Numbered from the stretch's first letter, positions 18,588 to 28,428 are shown. The stretch is 64,000 nt of DNA from Blautia sp. OF03-15BH (GCF_003463065.1 NZ_QSCM01000013.1:28194-92193), one strand, 5' to 3'. Numbers and translations are program-made. The notes: generated by a model from the letters alone, not told the origin.

Positions 18588-20073
18588 GACTGTGAGAAAA
18601 AGTCTGTAAATAAGATTCTTCTATGACAATGAAGGGTGAAAAGTTCTTTCATAGCGCTTTTCGCCCTTGCTTTATATATAACAGTTGCCAATCTGCATGT
18701 CAAGAGCAGGCGGATCTTCCGCCTGTCTTTAACATGTCTCAAAACGGCTTATTCTGGTAATCGTCCCTCGTACATAATACTCAGTTCTCCGTAGACCTGT
18801 GCCCAGTTCCGGATGGTAGTCGTCCATTTTTTTGTTGCCTCAAATGTGGCCAGATACAGGGCTTTCAGAAGTGCGGTGTCACTTGGAAATACGCTTCTCT
18901 GGCGGTTCAGCTTACGGTACGTGGAATTCAGGGATTCGATCGCATTGGTCGTATAAATGACCTTCCTGACGGTGGCTGAAAACTTGAAGATCGGAGAGAT
19001 CGCATCCCAGTTATCTTTCCAGTGTTTCATGGAATTCGGGTATTTCGGAGTCCATTTTTCGGTTACCCGCTCAAGGGCTGCCAGAGCTTTCTTTTCGTCA
19101 GCTGCCTGGTAGATCGTTTTCAAGTCTGTTGCAAAGGATTTTCGATCTTTATCGGGAACATATTTCAGAGTATTTCTTACCTGATGCACGATGCAACGCT
19201 GGTACTCTGTTTTGGGAAAAGCGGCAGCAATCGCTTCTTTGATTCCAGTCAGGCCATCTGCACAGATGACCAATACATCTTTTACACCCCGGTTTTTCAG
19301 CTCATTCATAACCGACAGCCAGTATTTTGCACTTTCATTGTCTCCGATACTGATCGTCAGGACTTCCTTCTTTCCTTCTGTATTGATTCCCAGAATGACG
19401 TAAGCGGCAAGCTTACGGATCACTCCATTATCCCGCACAGAATAATGGATCGCATCAATATACAGGATCGGATATACCTCATCTAATGGTCGGTTCTGCC
19501 AGTCCTCGATCTGTGGAAGGATCTTGTCTGTAACATCAGAAATGAAACTTTCGGATGTTTCAAAACCATAAATATCTTCGATAGTTTCGGAGATCTGTCG
19601 TGTAGTCATGCCTTTTGCGTACATGGAGATAATCTTTTGATCAATATCAGAAATGTCTTTCTGGCGTTTTTTTACTACCTGTGGTTCAAAAGTTGACTTA
19701 CGATCCTGTGGTACTTCAATCTCCATAGAACCATAACGACTGTTGACCTGTTTGCGTTTATAGCCATTTCTGTAGTCGTCATTATCAGAACGTTCTGATT
19801 TTTCATAGCCAAGGTGGTCGTCCATTTCCGCTTCCATCATCTCCTTAATAGTGCCGCCTAAAAGGTCTTTCAGGGCATCCTGGATATCTTCTGCGGGCTG
19901 AATATCATACTCTTCAAGAAGCTGGTGGATGATGTTTCTTTTACCTTCTGTCATTTGTACTCGATGTACAGGTTTCTTTTGTCTTGCCATAATAAAAGGC
20001 CCTCCTAATGATATTTATTTTATCATAGAAGAACCTTCTAAACATTATTTTACAGAAAAAGTTTCATACTCTC
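18586..20073. mobile_element. IS256-family insertion sequence
   Basis: The ends form an imperfect inverted repeat. The left starts GAGACTGTGA and the right (complement) GAGAGTATGA; both continue with a TCTGTAAA block and a TTCTTCTATGA block. The element is about 1.49 kb with one transposase. Flanking bases GCTTTATT and GCTTTTTC resemble a decayed 8-bp target duplication. Confidence 0.82.
18749..19990 (-). CDS. IS256 family transposase
   Basis: A 413-residue mutator-type DDE transposase. It has MEAEMDDHLGYEKSE near the N-terminus, the catalytic segment YPILYIDAIHYSVRDNG, the conserved VICADGLTGIKEAI and the C-terminal TTNAIESLNSTYRK. The reading frame is intact and of family length, so the element may still be active. 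The ATG is preceded by AGGAGG. Confidence 0.95.
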   Translation of the reverse strand: MARQKKPVHRVQMTEGKRNIIHQLLEEYDIQPAEDIQDALKDLLGGTIKEMMEAEMDDHLGYEKSERSDNDDYRNGYKRKQVNSRYGSMEIEVPQDRKSTFEPQVVKKRQKDISDIDQKIISMYAKGMTTRQISETIEDIYGFETSESFISDVTDKILPQIEDWQNRPLDEVYPILYIDAIHYSVRDNGVIRKLAAYVILGINTEGKKEVLTISIGDNESAKYWLSVMNELKNRGVKDVLVICADGLTGIKEAIAAAFPKTEYQRCIVHQVRNTLKYVPDKDRKSFATDLKTIYQAADEKKALAALERVTEKWTPKYPNSMKHWKDNWDAISPIFKFSATVRKVIYTTNAIESLNSTYRKLNRQRSVFPSDTALLKALYLATFEATKKWTTTIRNWAQVYGELSIMYEGRLPE

Positions 20074-20568
20074 GCTTTTTCATTTTGCCGTAAGTTGCAG
20101 TAAGGATATTTTTGATTTTCTAATTGAATCTTAATGATACCTCTGGACAAATTGTCCAGAAGTCATTTTGACATTTACGAAATTCCGGACACCTCATCAA
20201 GAATTTATAATACAAAATCTCTACGCCTTATTTGGGTGCAAGTTGCACCGTAGTACTTCATCCCAACTTGGGACGAAGTTGATTTTCAGAAAATAGAAGC
20301 ACTGTCTTGTGTTCAATTCGTCCACAAGCATAAAGCTCAGCCCTTCAACTTCTACACAAATTATGTCGAAGTGATTTTCGTTTTTCTGTTTCCTACATTT
20401 TTAACTTTGTGCCAAGTTGGCACGAAGTTTTTCACCCAACTTGGGATGAAGTTGTATCCGAGCATTGCCACTTTTGTTACTTGTGGGCGAGTTGCCCACA
20501 AAGTTTCCCGACAATTTGTCGGGAAGTGGATCGCCATACATCACATAAATAATCAGTGACAACTTCTC

Positions 20569-20602
20569 CCATGTTTTCATGTTTTCATGTTTTCATTTTT
20601 TC
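20569..20602 (+). repeat. short tandem repeat, 8-base period
   Basis: Three ATGTTTTC units are followed by a variant ATTTTTTC, inside the palindrome array. Its significance is unknown. Confidence 0.6.
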
Positions 20603-20769
20603 GTTTATAGAAAATTGAACTTCTATGCAAATTGCGCAGAAGTCAGTAAGTAAAGGTATTCAGAATGAATGCGTAGCCGACACTGCAGGTGGCGTTCAAA
20701 GGGGATTGGGGATGCTTCCCCAACAAGCAATTTACGAAGATTGACCCAGAGGGGAAATCAAGAAAATGC

Positions 20770-20789
20770 GTAAACCTGTACAGGTTTAC
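20770..20789. repeat. perfect 20-bp palindrome
   Basis: GTAAACCTGTACAGGTTTAC is self-complementary with no loop. It differs in sequence from the AACTTC/GAAGTT hairpins around it. A further hairpin, TTGGGGA/TCCCCAA, lies at 20706-20723. Confidence 0.7.
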
Positions 20790-21145
20790 ACTGCTTGCCA
20801 AGTAGCGATTTACTTTATATTGGCTTAAAAAATTCCCAACTTGGAAATTTTTACGGAACAACTTTGTACCAAATTGGCGAGAAGTTCTAACATCAATCAT
20901 TTACTTCAGACCAACTTGGTCCAAAGTTAAATTTTTAAAATCCTATACACCGAAAGATAACTTTATCCCAATTGGGGATGAAGTAAAAATACTCAGATTC
21001 ATAACTTTCCGACAATATGTCGGGAAGTTTTTTGGCAAAAATCAATCCCCGGCATATTGCCGAGGATTGATACGAAATTTAAATCTCAGCTTCGGTGCAA
21101 CTTGCACTGAAGTTACCGATATGGGATCAGTCTAAATTACAATCA

Positions 21146-24100
21146 CTATTTATCTAATTCAGACTCACACATTATTTCAGCTTGCTCTATTATCAAATCT
21201 ACCGCAGTTGCCTGTTTATCCGGTGGATATTTATATTTTCTGAGCAACCTTTTTACAGTAATTCTCATCTGTGCCCTAACACTTTCTCGTACATCCCAAT
21301 CAACCTTAATATTATTTTTAATGCTGATTGTTAGTTCTTTAGCAATTTGTTTTAGGACATCATTTTCATAGAAATCTCTGGCAGATTCATTGGAAGATAT
21401 CGCATCATAAAATGCCAGTTCATCGTCTGATAACCCTAGCTTTTCTCCTCTTTTATGAAGCTCATTCATATCTTTTGCCATATCAACCAGAGCCTTTATA
21501 ACCTCTACCGTCTCTAAAGAACGTTTTTCATATTGAATTACTGAGGCTTCAAGCATTTCAGAAAATTTCTTTGCTTGTACAACATTTTTTTTAGTTATTG
21601 CCTTAATCTTGCCGTCAAGCAAACGTCGTAAAAGTTCCAGAGCTAAATTTTTTTGTGGCAGTTCTTTTACTTCCTCAAGAAATTCATCAGATAAAATTGA
21701 AATATCCGGTTTATTCAATCCAACGGAAGCAAATATGTCAACGACTTCTTCAGAAATAACTGATTTGGAAACCAATTGACCAATTTCATATTCTATTTGA
21801 TCTTTCGTTTTCTTCTGTTTGTCTCTTGGTAGTATTTTTATAATACCTGATTTGATGGCTTTAAAATAACTAATCTCTACATTGATTGCCTGAGCTTGCT
21901 CAGAGGTCGAACATAATGCGTATGCCTTACCAATTTCTACAACCAAGTTAAGAAATTCTTTTTTCTCGTCTTCCGGTTTACCCAAAACAAAATCCACACC
22001 AGAAACAATACACGCCATTCGTTCACTTGCCGAGCCGCTTATATAAGAAGAGTAATCCAATCCATGCAATATTCCTTGAATTTGCTCATACTTCTCAAGC
22101 ATAAGATCTATTGCTACTTGTGGATCAATACCTGTTGTTTTTCGGTCAGACGGTGTATATTGTGCTAATGCACTTCTTAAATTATCTGCAATACCAATAT
22201 AATCTACAACTAAACCGCCGGGCTTGTCTTTAAACACACGATTAACTCGTGCTATGGCTTGCATAAGGTTATGACCGCTCATTGGTTTATCGACATACAT
22301 TGTGTGAAGGCAAGGTACATCAAATCCCGTCAACCACATATCACAAACAATAACAATTTTTAATTCATCTTCAACATCTTTCATTCTCTTTGCAAGTAGC
22401 TTTTTCTGAGATGCAGTAGTTGAATGCGGCTGAAATTCAGGTGGATCAGATGCTGCAGAAGTCATAATGACCTTAATTGTACCTTTATCAATGTCGTCAC
22501 TATGCCATTCCGGACGGTATTCTATAATTTTTGAGTAAAGTTTTACTGCAATCTTTCTGGACATAGCTACAAACATAACTTTACCATTAATCGCCTGTTG
22601 TCTAAGGTCGTAATGAGCGATAAAATCTTTCACCACTACATCAATACGACTATCTGTTCCAACAATGGCTTCTAACCTTGCCCATTTACGCTTTTGGCTT
22701 TCAGCGTAAGTTTCTTCCTGTCCCTCAACAATGCTGTCATACTCATTATCAATCTTTGGCTTTAATTCCTGCGGAAGATCTAACTTTGCAATCCTGCTTT
22801 CATAATAAATCGGAACAGTAGTTTTATCTTTAACCGCTTGAGTCAAATCGTAAATATCAATATAGTCACCAAACAGGGCAGGTGTATTCTTATCGCTCAA
22901 CTCAACAGGGGTTCCAGTAAATCCAATAAAAGAAGCATTCGGCAATGCGTCTCGCATATGTTTCGCAAAACCAAAAGAAACTTTTCCATCTTTTTCTTTT
23001 GCTTCTAACCCATACTGACTGCGATGCGCTTCATCTGCTATAACGACCACATTTCGTCTGGTAGTCAGTGCTTCCATCGACTGGTCACTCTCATCTGGCG
23101 AAAACTTTTGGATAGTCGTAAATACAATGCCACCAGCTTGAACGCTTAATAGTTCTCGTAGTTTCTTTCTTGTGTCTGCCTGCTTGGGTGTTTGACGCAA
23201 ATAATCGGCACTTTTTGAAAAAGTGGTAAACAGCTGATCATCCAAGTCATTTCTGTCAGTAATAACAACAATGGTCGGGTTATTCAATTCTAAAACTAAT
23301 TGACGAGTATACATGAGCATAGAATAACTTTTCCCGCTACCCTGTGTATGCCAAATTACACCCGCTTTTCCGCTTCCATTTTCAGAAGCTGCCAAGTGAG
23401 TGGTATACAATGCTTTATTTACAGCAAAAAATTGATGATAACCAGGCAAAATTTTGAAAGACTTATCTTCCTCGTGAACAAAGAAGCTATACTTTGAAAC
23501 AATGTCCAAAAATCTCTTTTTATTCGTCATTCCATACAGCATAACTTGCAATTGCGGAAAAGAAAGTCCCGATTCTTTTTCTCCATCAATTGTTCTCCAG
23601 AACATAAAGCGATCCAGATCAGAAGTAATTGTACCAACTTTTGCATTGATACCATCACTTGTGATCATAAAGGCATTGTAATAAAACAAAGAAGGAATAT
23701 CTCTTTTATAAGTCTGAAGCTGATTAAACCCCTCAACAATATCTACTTCTTCATTTGTCGCATTTTTCAGTTCTATTACAACAACAGGAATACCATTTAA
23801 GAACGCAACAATATCAGGTCTGCGTTCTTTTCCGTTTTCAATTACAGTGTATTGATTGATTGCCAAGAACTCATTATTTTCAATATCTTTGGCATCAAAA
23901 ATATAAGCTTTTTCGGTTTTTATGCTTCCGTCCTTCTGCTTAACCTCTACATCAATACCATCGGTTAATAATTTTTGAAACGCAACATTGTTTTGGATAA
24001 TAGACAAGCTCTGCTGGCGTGTAATCTTTTTAACCAGTTCTGAAATCGTATCATTAGAATATTGTTTGTTAATACGTTTTAATGCACTATGTAACCTGTC

Positions 24101-24244
24101 GTACAGAACAACATCTCCAAAACTTTCTCTCTCTGAAAAACTTCCTCCCGGTGAAATATCTGGTCCATATTGAGTTTGATAGCCTAAATCTTGAAACCAC
24201 TCCATTGCTGCTTGTTCAAGATCATTTTCTATAAATTTGGACAT
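21146..24244 (-). CDS. hsdR: type I restriction enzyme R subunit (system 1)
   Basis: A 1032-residue motor-nuclease subunit. The PD-(D/E)xK nuclease motif is in RPDIVAFLNGIPVVVIELKN. SF2 helicase motifs follow: HTQGSGKS (near 298), IADEAHRSQYG, FTGTPVE and QAIARVNRVFKDKPGG. A helical C-terminal region binds the methylase complex. It is last in the operon. I choose ATG 24244, with AGGTG upstream overlapping the FRG stop; GTG 24253 is the alternative. Cleavage of unmodified DNA requires HsdM and HsdS from the same operon. Confidence 0.95.
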   Translation of the reverse strand: MSKFIENDLEQAAMEWFQDLGYQTQYGPDISPGGSFSERESFGDVVLYDRLHSALKRINKQYSNDTISELVKKITRQQSLSIIQNNVAFQKLLTDGIDVEVKQKDGSIKTEKAYIFDAKDIENNEFLAINQYTVIENGKERRPDIVAFLNGIPVVVIELKNATNEEVDIVEGFNQLQTYKRDIPSLFYYNAFMITSDGINAKVGTITSDLDRFMFWRTIDGEKESGLSFPQLQVMLYGMTNKKRFLDIVSKYSFFVHEEDKSFKILPGYHQFFAVNKALYTTHLAASENGSGKAGVIWHTQGSGKSYSMLMYTRQLVLELNNPTIVVITDRNDLDDQLFTTFSKSADYLRQTPKQADTRKKLRELLSVQAGGIVFTTIQKFSPDESDQSMEALTTRRNVVVIADEAHRSQYGLEAKEKDGKVSFGFAKHMRDALPNASFIGFTGTPVELSDKNTPALFGDYIDIYDLTQAVKDKTTVPIYYESRIAKLDLPQELKPKIDNEYDSIVEGQEETYAESQKRKWARLEAIVGTDSRIDVVVKDFIAHYDLRQQAINGKVMFVAMSRKIAVKLYSKIIEYRPEWHSDDIDKGTIKVIMTSAASDPPEFQPHSTTASQKKLLAKRMKDVEDELKIVIVCDMWLTGFDVPCLHTMYVDKPMSGHNLMQAIARVNRVFKDKPGGLVVDYIGIADNLRSALAQYTPSDRKTTGIDPQVAIDLMLEKYEQIQGILHGLDYSSYISGSASERMACIVSGVDFVLGKPEDEKKEFLNLVVEIGKAYALCSTSEQAQAINVEISYFKAIKSGIIKILPRDKQKKTKDQIEYEIGQLVSKSVISEEVVDIFASVGLNKPDISILSDEFLEEVKELPQKNLALELLRRLLDGKIKAITKKNVVQAKKFSEMLEASVIQYEKRSLETVEVIKALVDMAKDMNELHKRGEKLGLSDDELAFYDAISSNESARDFYENDVLKQIAKELTISIKNNIKVDWDVRESVRAQMRITVKRLLRKYKYPPDKQATAVDLIIEQAEIMCESELDK

Positions 24245-24245
24245 T

Positions 24246-25142
24246 TTATTCACCTGCCTTTACAAAATGTCTTTTTTTGATATACGATGTCTGATGCTCT
24301 AATTCTGGGTAGACGAATGCTTCATTTATTCCAATCATATCAAGTTCATGAAGTATCGAAGATTTCTGCTCTGCTGGGATACGTAAATATCTTGGAATCC
24401 CTTCATCTACATATTCACTGAGACTATCTTTTAAATTGAAACTGTTTTTTAGATAATAATCAGGAGCAGATATGTCTATTCCCAATATTAAAAACGCACC
24501 ATTTTGACGTCTTATACGTTCATTGTTCTTAGGAGCTACCACCGGGACATATTTATTTTGAAACTGCGTCTTCAGTCGCTCCACTTTCTCTTCAAAGCTC
24601 GATAAAATATCATCCCCGAGTCCTTTTCTTGAAAAATAATCTAAAAAATTACCTTCGCTTCTTCCATCATATTCTGCAAGTGCAGAAAACAATTTCACTT
24701 CTTTTTGTGTAGGACGCTGTAGCGATTCGATAAACAAAATCAGTTCACCGTCTTTGTCCTCATGTTCAGAACAAGCAAAATAGAGAGCGATTAAAGGATT
24801 GGTTGTAATATCCAGCAATCGAGTCGGCAAGCCGTAATGTTGCATTTTCACCAACTGTTCAAAATCCGTCATATGATTTCCAAATTCCAGTGGCTCTTGC
24901 AATATCAGTTCATTAACAATGGTAGTTTCTTTTGCTAATAGTCCATTTCTAAAAATACTTCCATCGATGCCGAATTCAATGTCAGATTGTCCACGAAACA
25001 GCAATGTACCAGGTATTTCATTTTCAGAAATTATACGACTATAATCAGATAGCTTTGACAGTAAGTGAGAAACAGAATATATTGAAAATTGTTCATCTAC
25101 CTCATCTTGTGGATATTCTTTGTATCCTTCACGTTCATCCAT
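24246..25142 (-). CDS. FRG domain protein within the type I operon
   Basis: A 298-residue protein with the FRG signature: LLFRGQ near the start of the domain, then QHYGLPTRLLDITTNPLIAL. The FRG domain is often found in phage-defence islands; its activity is unsettled. Its start overlaps the hsdS stop (TGATG) and its stop abuts the hsdR start, so it is co-translated with the restriction genes. That placement suggests an accessory defence role rather than a passenger. Confidence 0.85.
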   Translation of the reverse strand: MDEREGYKEYPQDEVDEQFSIYSVSHLLSKLSDYSRIISENEIPGTLLFRGQSDIEFGIDGSIFRNGLLAKETTIVNELILQEPLEFGNHMTDFEQLVKMQHYGLPTRLLDITTNPLIALYFACSEHEDKDGELILFIESLQRPTQKEVKLFSALAEYDGRSEGNFLDYFSRKGLGDDILSSFEEKVERLKTQFQNKYVPVVAPKNNERIRRQNGAFLILGIDISAPDYYLKNSFNLKDSLSEYVDEGIPRYLRIPAEQKSSILHELDMIGINEAFVYPELEHQTSYIKKRHFVKAGE

Positions 25143-26353
25143 CAATTTTCACCTACTTTCACTGGCAGTTCTCCACTCATCAATTTGGGGAGCAGGGTAT
25201 CTCTAATCTCTGCCAACACTTCGTTTTCTTCTTTGAGTTTTGCGATTTTCTGTTCAATAGGTTTTGCGATTTCTTCAAATTTCAATTGAAGTTCCATCGG
25301 CGGTACAGCTATAGGAAACATTTTAAACGCTTCAAAAGGGAAGTTTTGCCTTGTTGTGCCAATCGCATGATGTTTGACTATTTCCTGAAATATCGGTTGT
25401 TTCATATAGTAATAAAAGAAAGTAGGAGTAATCGTATCCTTCATCTCAAAAACAGTGTAGATTGGACTAACGAGTCCAATATCATACTCATTGAGCATGG
25501 CAATAGAGCCGATATTTGCCCTTGCCGGATTATATGCTACTTGATTGCGGCGAACAATTTTGTAGTTTTTAGTACTTTTACTATAAACTTGTTTTGTAAA
25601 AACATCTTCTGATGCTTTAAATTCTCCTTCTTTTACAACCGAAAGGACTGGATAGTCTTTTTCCTCCTTATTTTTATCTTTAACTTCTTGAACAATATCA
25701 TAAACAGATAATACTTTCCACCCTAATGACGTAACATTTGTTCCAATGGTTGTAAAATCATTAAATTGCAAAAAAAGTTCTTTGTAAACTTCAGAAATAA
25801 AATCTAATAAAACACTCTGATATTTAATACATACATCTCGTTTTTTATCTATATCATTCAAAATTTTAGCAATACTACGTCTTGTTTTTTCATCTGGTAA
25901 TATGAAGCTAAAATTTTTTATGCTATTCTGTGTAATACTCGCCTGACTCGCACTACCTCTGGCTGTAGATACAATATAATTTTTAAATGTCTTATTTTTT
26001 AACAAATAAAACAAAAATTTCTGATCTAATGGATTTTTTGTTCGTACACGAACAGCATTTTGATTTAATAGAGAACCTGCTGCTTCTTTTTGTACTCTTA
26101 CAACTTTTCCAACTACAGACATAGGGCTTGTTTCCCAAGATCCCACAGTAGTTATTATAACATCATCCTCTAATAATTTATAATTCTCATATTGCGCAGA
26201 ATCTTTTATATAAACACAATTATCTAATGTTATATTATATTCATTTAAATCAGAAACTTTTATGATTCTAGTTCCTTCGGTTGCATAATCTTTTGATCTA
26301 AATGCAAAACCTTTTTGAAAATCACAAAACTCCTCAAGAAATATTTTATTCAT
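25142..26353 (-). CDS. hsdS: type I specificity subunit S (system 1)
   Basis: A 403-residue subunit with two target-recognition domains, each followed by a helical spacer. The first helix region is DEKTRRSIAKILNDIDKKRD and the second LKFEEIAKPIEQKIAKLKEE, ending LPKLMSGEL. The two recognition domains are unlike each other, so a bipartite asymmetric site is expected. ATG 26353 with GGGGAG upstream overlaps the hsdM end by eight bases. Confidence 0.93.
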   Translation of the reverse strand: MNKIFLEEFCDFQKGFAFRSKDYATEGTRIIKVSDLNEYNITLDNCVYIKDSAQYENYKLLEDDVIITTVGSWETSPMSVVGKVVRVQKEAAGSLLNQNAVRVRTKNPLDQKFLFYLLKNKTFKNYIVSTARGSASQASITQNSIKNFSFILPDEKTRRSIAKILNDIDKKRDVCIKYQSVLLDFISEVYKELFLQFNDFTTIGTNVTSLGWKVLSVYDIVQEVKDKNKEEKDYPVLSVVKEGEFKASEDVFTKQVYSKSTKNYKIVRRNQVAYNPARANIGSIAMLNEYDIGLVSPIYTVFEMKDTITPTFFYYYMKQPIFQEIVKHHAIGTTRQNFPFEAFKMFPIAVPPMELQLKFEEIAKPIEQKIAKLKEENEVLAEIRDTLLPKLMSGELPVKVGEN

Positions 26354-27920
26354 TTTTGATCTCCCCAACGTCTATTTTATAACCAAACATATTAAATACA
26401 TTTTTTACATCTTCATCTAACAGAGCCGACTCTCTCATTATTAGTGACAACTTTTTAGATAACTCTGTCATCTTTTCAGAAAACGGCTTTTCATCCTCTT
26501 TTATTTGAACCACACCAACATAGTTCGAAGGAGCTAAATTATAATCTTTTTCACGAATTTCTTCCAATGTTGCTATCTTCCAAAATCCCTGTTTATCAGC
26601 ATATTCAATCTCTGTACCCTCTGCCTTTGCTGCTTTCTTCTCATGGTTACGGAAAGAATGATATGCAGAAGTGATTTCATCAATAGTTTTTGCAGTCAGC
26701 TGTCTCTGTGTACGACTGTCCTCATAAGGTTCTGTTTCCATATTTCTAGCATCGATAAACAGAATTTCTCCATGGCGATCACGGTGTCCGTTTTTCAGCT
26801 TATTGCGAGCCATAAACCACAGGCAAACAGGAATCGATGTTGTTGAAAACAATCCTCCCGGCAAAGTAACAATACAATCGATTTTGTCATCTTCAATCAA
26901 GTTTTTACGAATATTATATTCACTGATTGTAGAAGATGAAAGCGAACCATTCGCCAATACAAAACCCGCCGTTCCGCTTGGCGCTAAGTGATAAAGCATG
27001 TGCAAAATCCAAGCATAGTTGGCATTACCCGTAGGCGGAATACCGTATTTACTCCATCTTGGATCATCTATTAAACGCTCGCCGCCCCAGTCACTAATAT
27101 TAAAAGGCGGGTTTGCCATAATATAATCTGCCTTTAAACTCTTATGCTGATCGTTATGGAAGGAATCCGCATTTTGCTGACCAAGGTTTGCTTCTATTCC
27201 ACGGATAGCAAGATTCATTTTACAAAGTTTCCAAGTATTATAATTGGATTCCTGCCCATAAATAGCTAATTGTCCGTCAATTCGTCCCTCTCTGTCTTCA
27301 ACAAAGCGTTCACTCTGTACAAACATACCGCCTGAACCACAGCAAGGGTCATAAACTCGTCCATCGTGAGGTTCAATCATAGCTACAATCAACTCAACTA
27401 CACTGCGTGGAGTATAGAACTCTCCACCAAGTTTTCCTTCAGCACGTGCAAACTTTCCAAGAAAATATTCATATACAGATCCTAAAGTGTCTTTGTTCTT
27501 ATCGTTTCCAATCTCAAGTTCAGATAACAAATCAACCAACTCACCCAAAGAACGTTTATCTAAAGATGCTCTTGCAAAATCTTTAGGAAGTACGCCACGA
27601 AGGGAAGAGTTTTCCTTTTCAATCACATACATGGCATTATCGATAACCTGACCAATTGTCGGATCTTTAGCACTGTTTTTAATTGTTTCCCAACGTGCTT
27701 CCTGCGGCACCCAAAACACATTTTTTGCAAGATATTCGTCTCTATCTTCCGGATCGGCGTATTCATCTTGAGAAATTTCTTGATAAGCTCTTTCAAAACT
27801 ATCAGAAATATATTTCAAAAATATAAGACCAAGACATACATGCTTATATTCTGCAGAATCCATATTATTACGAAGTTTATCCGCCATTACCCACAAATCT
27901 TCTTTTCTTAATTCAGCCAT
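26346..27920 (-). CDS. hsdM: type I methyltransferase subunit M (system 1)
   Basis: A 524-residue N6-adenine methylase of normal family length. The SAM motif YDPCCGSGG lies near residue 187 and the catalytic NPPF near 270 (YIMANPPFNISDWGG). The helical N-terminal domain (KLRNNMDSAEYKHVCLGLIF) is typical. ATG 27920 has GGAGG seven bases before it. It follows the XRE regulator gene by 16 bases, so both are likely in one transcript. Confidence 0.95.
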   Translation of the reverse strand: MAELRKEDLWVMADKLRNNMDSAEYKHVCLGLIFLKYISDSFERAYQEISQDEYADPEDRDEYLAKNVFWVPQEARWETIKNSAKDPTIGQVIDNAMYVIEKENSSLRGVLPKDFARASLDKRSLGELVDLLSELEIGNDKNKDTLGSVYEYFLGKFARAEGKLGGEFYTPRSVVELIVAMIEPHDGRVYDPCCGSGGMFVQSERFVEDREGRIDGQLAIYGQESNYNTWKLCKMNLAIRGIEANLGQQNADSFHNDQHKSLKADYIMANPPFNISDWGGERLIDDPRWSKYGIPPTGNANYAWILHMLYHLAPSGTAGFVLANGSLSSSTISEYNIRKNLIEDDKIDCIVTLPGGLFSTTSIPVCLWFMARNKLKNGHRDRHGEILFIDARNMETEPYEDSRTQRQLTAKTIDEITSAYHSFRNHEKKAAKAEGTEIEYADKQGFWKIATLEEIREKDYNLAPSNYVGVVQIKEDEKPFSEKMTELSKKLSLIMRESALLDEDVKNVFNMFGYKIDVGEIKNE

Positions 27921-27936
27921 TTTTATTCCTCCACCA

Positions 27937-28317
27937 TCAAATAATCTGCGATACTTTTGCCCAGATTTGCTTTTCATTTGGACTTTCTTTTGCCGTTCTA
28001 ATAATTTTTAATATTGATTCATTTTCCATTAGGTATTCTTTGATATCTGCTGGAACATCTTTTCTTTCTTTTGCAGCTAAATCATACAGCCTGTTCCTTA
28101 TATCCGGAAATTCTTCTAACTGTAATGCTGTAATTATTCTGTCCAATAATTCTCTTTCGGGAGGTTTATTATTACCCTTTTCGATATCACTGATATATGT
28201 AGGTGTTTTATTCACCGCTTTTGCAAGTTGACGAATTGATATTTTTTTTGCTTGTCGGACGGAACGCAAATATTGACCAAATTCAGCATTTTCTGTTTTT
28301 AATTTCAAATCATCCAC
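27937..28317 (-). CDS. XRE family regulator, controller-like
   Basis: A 126-residue protein with an N-terminal XRE helix-turn-helix (ISIRQLAKAVNKTPTYISDI, then EKGNNKPPE) and a C-terminal helical part. It is the first gene of the type I operon. I place the start at GTG 28317, eight bases after GGAGG; an upstream ATG at 28332 overlaps that ribosome site. A palindrome between its promoter and start codon suggests it represses or times its own operon, as controller proteins do in other restriction systems. Confidence 0.85.
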   Translation of the reverse strand: MDDLKLKTENAEFGQYLRSVRQAKKISIRQLAKAVNKTPTYISDIEKGNNKPPERELLDRIITALQLEEFPDIRNRLYDLAAKERKDVPADIKEYLMENESILKIIRTAKESPNEKQIWAKVSQII

Positions 28318-28333
28318 CTTTATCACCTCCATT

Positions 28334-28386
28334 GTAAGTTAGTTAGCTTACATACTTATTTTATACTGTTTGCTCAACTGTGTCAA
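28334..28386 (-). promoter_or_regulatory. promoter and dyad operator of type I operon 1
   Basis: On the minus strand TTGACA (28381-28386), 17 bases, TAAAAT (28358-28363). Just downstream lies the imperfect dyad GTAAGTTAGTTAGCTTAC (28334-28351), well placed for repression by the first gene's product. Confidence 0.75.
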
Positions 28387-28428
28387 CCGATATACTTACT
28401 TCTTTATTTCCGGATAAGATAGGATCAG

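Larger units (their letters stand above)
20141..21113. repeat. array of at least fourteen short palindromes
   Basis: About 1 kb of noncoding AT-rich DNA packed with 20-28-bp hairpins of one design. Outer arms AACTTC/GAAGTT (or AACTTT/AAAGTT) enclose a variable stem of 4-6 bp and a centre CAANTTG. Examples are 20142-20160, 20235-20249, 20255-20279, 20403-20429, 20431-20453, 20479-20504, 20505-20525, 20619-20643, 20860-20886, 20902-20928, 20959-20984, 21003-21029 and 21089-21113; 20348-20372 is imperfect. Stem sequences differ but stay complementary (TCCC/GGGA, GTGCC/GGCAC, GTGGGC/GCCCAC, CCCGAC/GTCGGG). Spacing is irregular. No coding frame is supported. Confidence 0.8.

Noticed and set aside
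20141..21113. Palindrome array as a CRISPR array
   Set aside because: The units are not identical repeats, spacing varies from zero to over 100 bases, and no cas genes are present.
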